Assembly (NCBI GenBank): GCA_030039995.1
Contig: JASHUL010000068.1
Coordinates: 1 to 5,695 of the forward strand
Direction of reading: 5' to 3'
DNA length: 5,695 bases
From: Thermoplasmata archaeon
GTDB lineage: Archaea > Thermoplasmatota > Thermoplasmata > Lutacidiplasmatales > UBA184
Of the stretch, positions 5,486-5,695 are shown piece by piece; the first letter of the stretch is position 1, and every line of letters starts with the position of its first letter. Both the position numbers and the translations under genes were made by a program. Under the pieces are notes generated by a model, which ran no database searches, was not told where the DNA came from, and was given only the letters and a program-made list of their open reading frames with translations.

Positions 5486-5695
5486 GGTCCGTACGGGGCG
5501 CGGCCTCCACCGGGGGCCGGCGAACCCCCACCGTTTCGTCAACGTCGCGTCGCCCGCGAAGGTCGCGGCGGTCGCCCGCGCGCTCCGGCGGCGCGGTGTG
5601 GACGTCGAGGTCGTCGACGGGGCGGCGGCGGCACGTGCGGCCGTCCTGCGCCATCTCGGCCCGGCCGACGAGGTGCTCGAGGCGACCAGCGAGAC
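5460..5695 (+). CDS. LUD-domain protein (LutC/YkgG-like), N-terminal part, cut by window edge
   Basis: The first 78 codons of a gene running off the right edge. After a basic leader (1-24) the translation reads FVNVASPAKVAAVARALRRR (26-45), then GVDVEVVDGAAAARAAVLRH (46-65) and ADEVLEATSET (69-79). This is the start of the LUD domain as found in LutC/YkgG and stand-alone relatives: a helix, a strand with EVV, a helix, then a strand ending in a Ser/Thr-rich turn. LUD proteins are linked to lactate oxidation in the LutABC complex, but many have no known role. The start is taken as GTG at 5460, 4 nt after the monooxygenase stop; no ATG is available and no clear ribosome-binding site is seen, so it probably depends on translation of the gene before it. 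It is the third gene of the operon. Confidence 0.72.
   Translation, partial: MVERTSRRTVRTGRGLHRGPANPHRFVNVASPAKVAAVARALRRRGVDVEVVDGAAAARAAVLRHLGPADEVLEATSE

Noticed and set aside
4004..5542. 512-residue open frame on the minus strand, opposite the ligase and monooxygenase
   Set aside because: It is antisense to two genes with intact catalytic motifs; its repeated Arg/Asp/Val pattern mirrors the coding strand and matches no family.
1..5695. CRISPR array, insertion sequence or integrase remnant
   Set aside because: No regularly spaced repeats, transposase motifs, terminal inverted repeats or target duplications were seen.

Overview
This is a GC-rich archaeal window. It opens with the 5' third of an archaeal 16S rRNA gene on the minus strand. 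Its 5' end (TCCGGTTGATCCTGCCGGC), the CTATTGGAGTTCGCTTAAGCC stretch and the GGGATAACCCCGGGAAACTGGGG helix recall Thermoplasmata-type sequences. With the high GC content, I infer a mesophilic, non-Thermoplasmatales member of Thermoplasmatota. That placement comes from memory of the family, not from a search. AT-rich TATA-like boxes, short or absent 5' leaders, TTG/GTG starts and a VapBC pair of archaeal type agree with this.

Layout: 1-352 is the truncated 16S gene (minus), preceded by a leader of about 290 nt with local hairpins and a TATA box near 666-672. That box contains the stop codon of the next gene upstream, a HAD-family hydrolase (669-1394, minus). The HAD gene is divergent from a Pol-beta-type nucleotidyltransferase (1457-2284, plus); 62 bp with one AT-rich core separates them. 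After a 197-bp gap without a credible gene comes a convergent vapBC toxin-antitoxin operon (vapC 2482-2871, vapB 2872-3117, minus), with repeated and inverted ACATAACT/TATG elements in its promoter.

From about 3391 to the right edge runs a tight plus-strand operon: a RimK-like ATP-grasp ligase (3391-4407), a flavin-dependent luciferase-like monooxygenase resembling SfnG/SsuD (4394-5455, overlapping by 14 nt), and the beginning of a LUD-domain (LutC/YkgG-like) protein (from 5460, cut by the window edge). The overlap and the 4-nt gap imply coupled expression and a shared pathway. An amide-forming ligase, a flavin monooxygenase and a LUD protein do not match any pathway I can name, so this cassette is the best candidate for something undescribed. 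The remaining genes are of recognisable families, although the HAD and nucleotidyltransferase proteins depart from consensus at catalytic positions.
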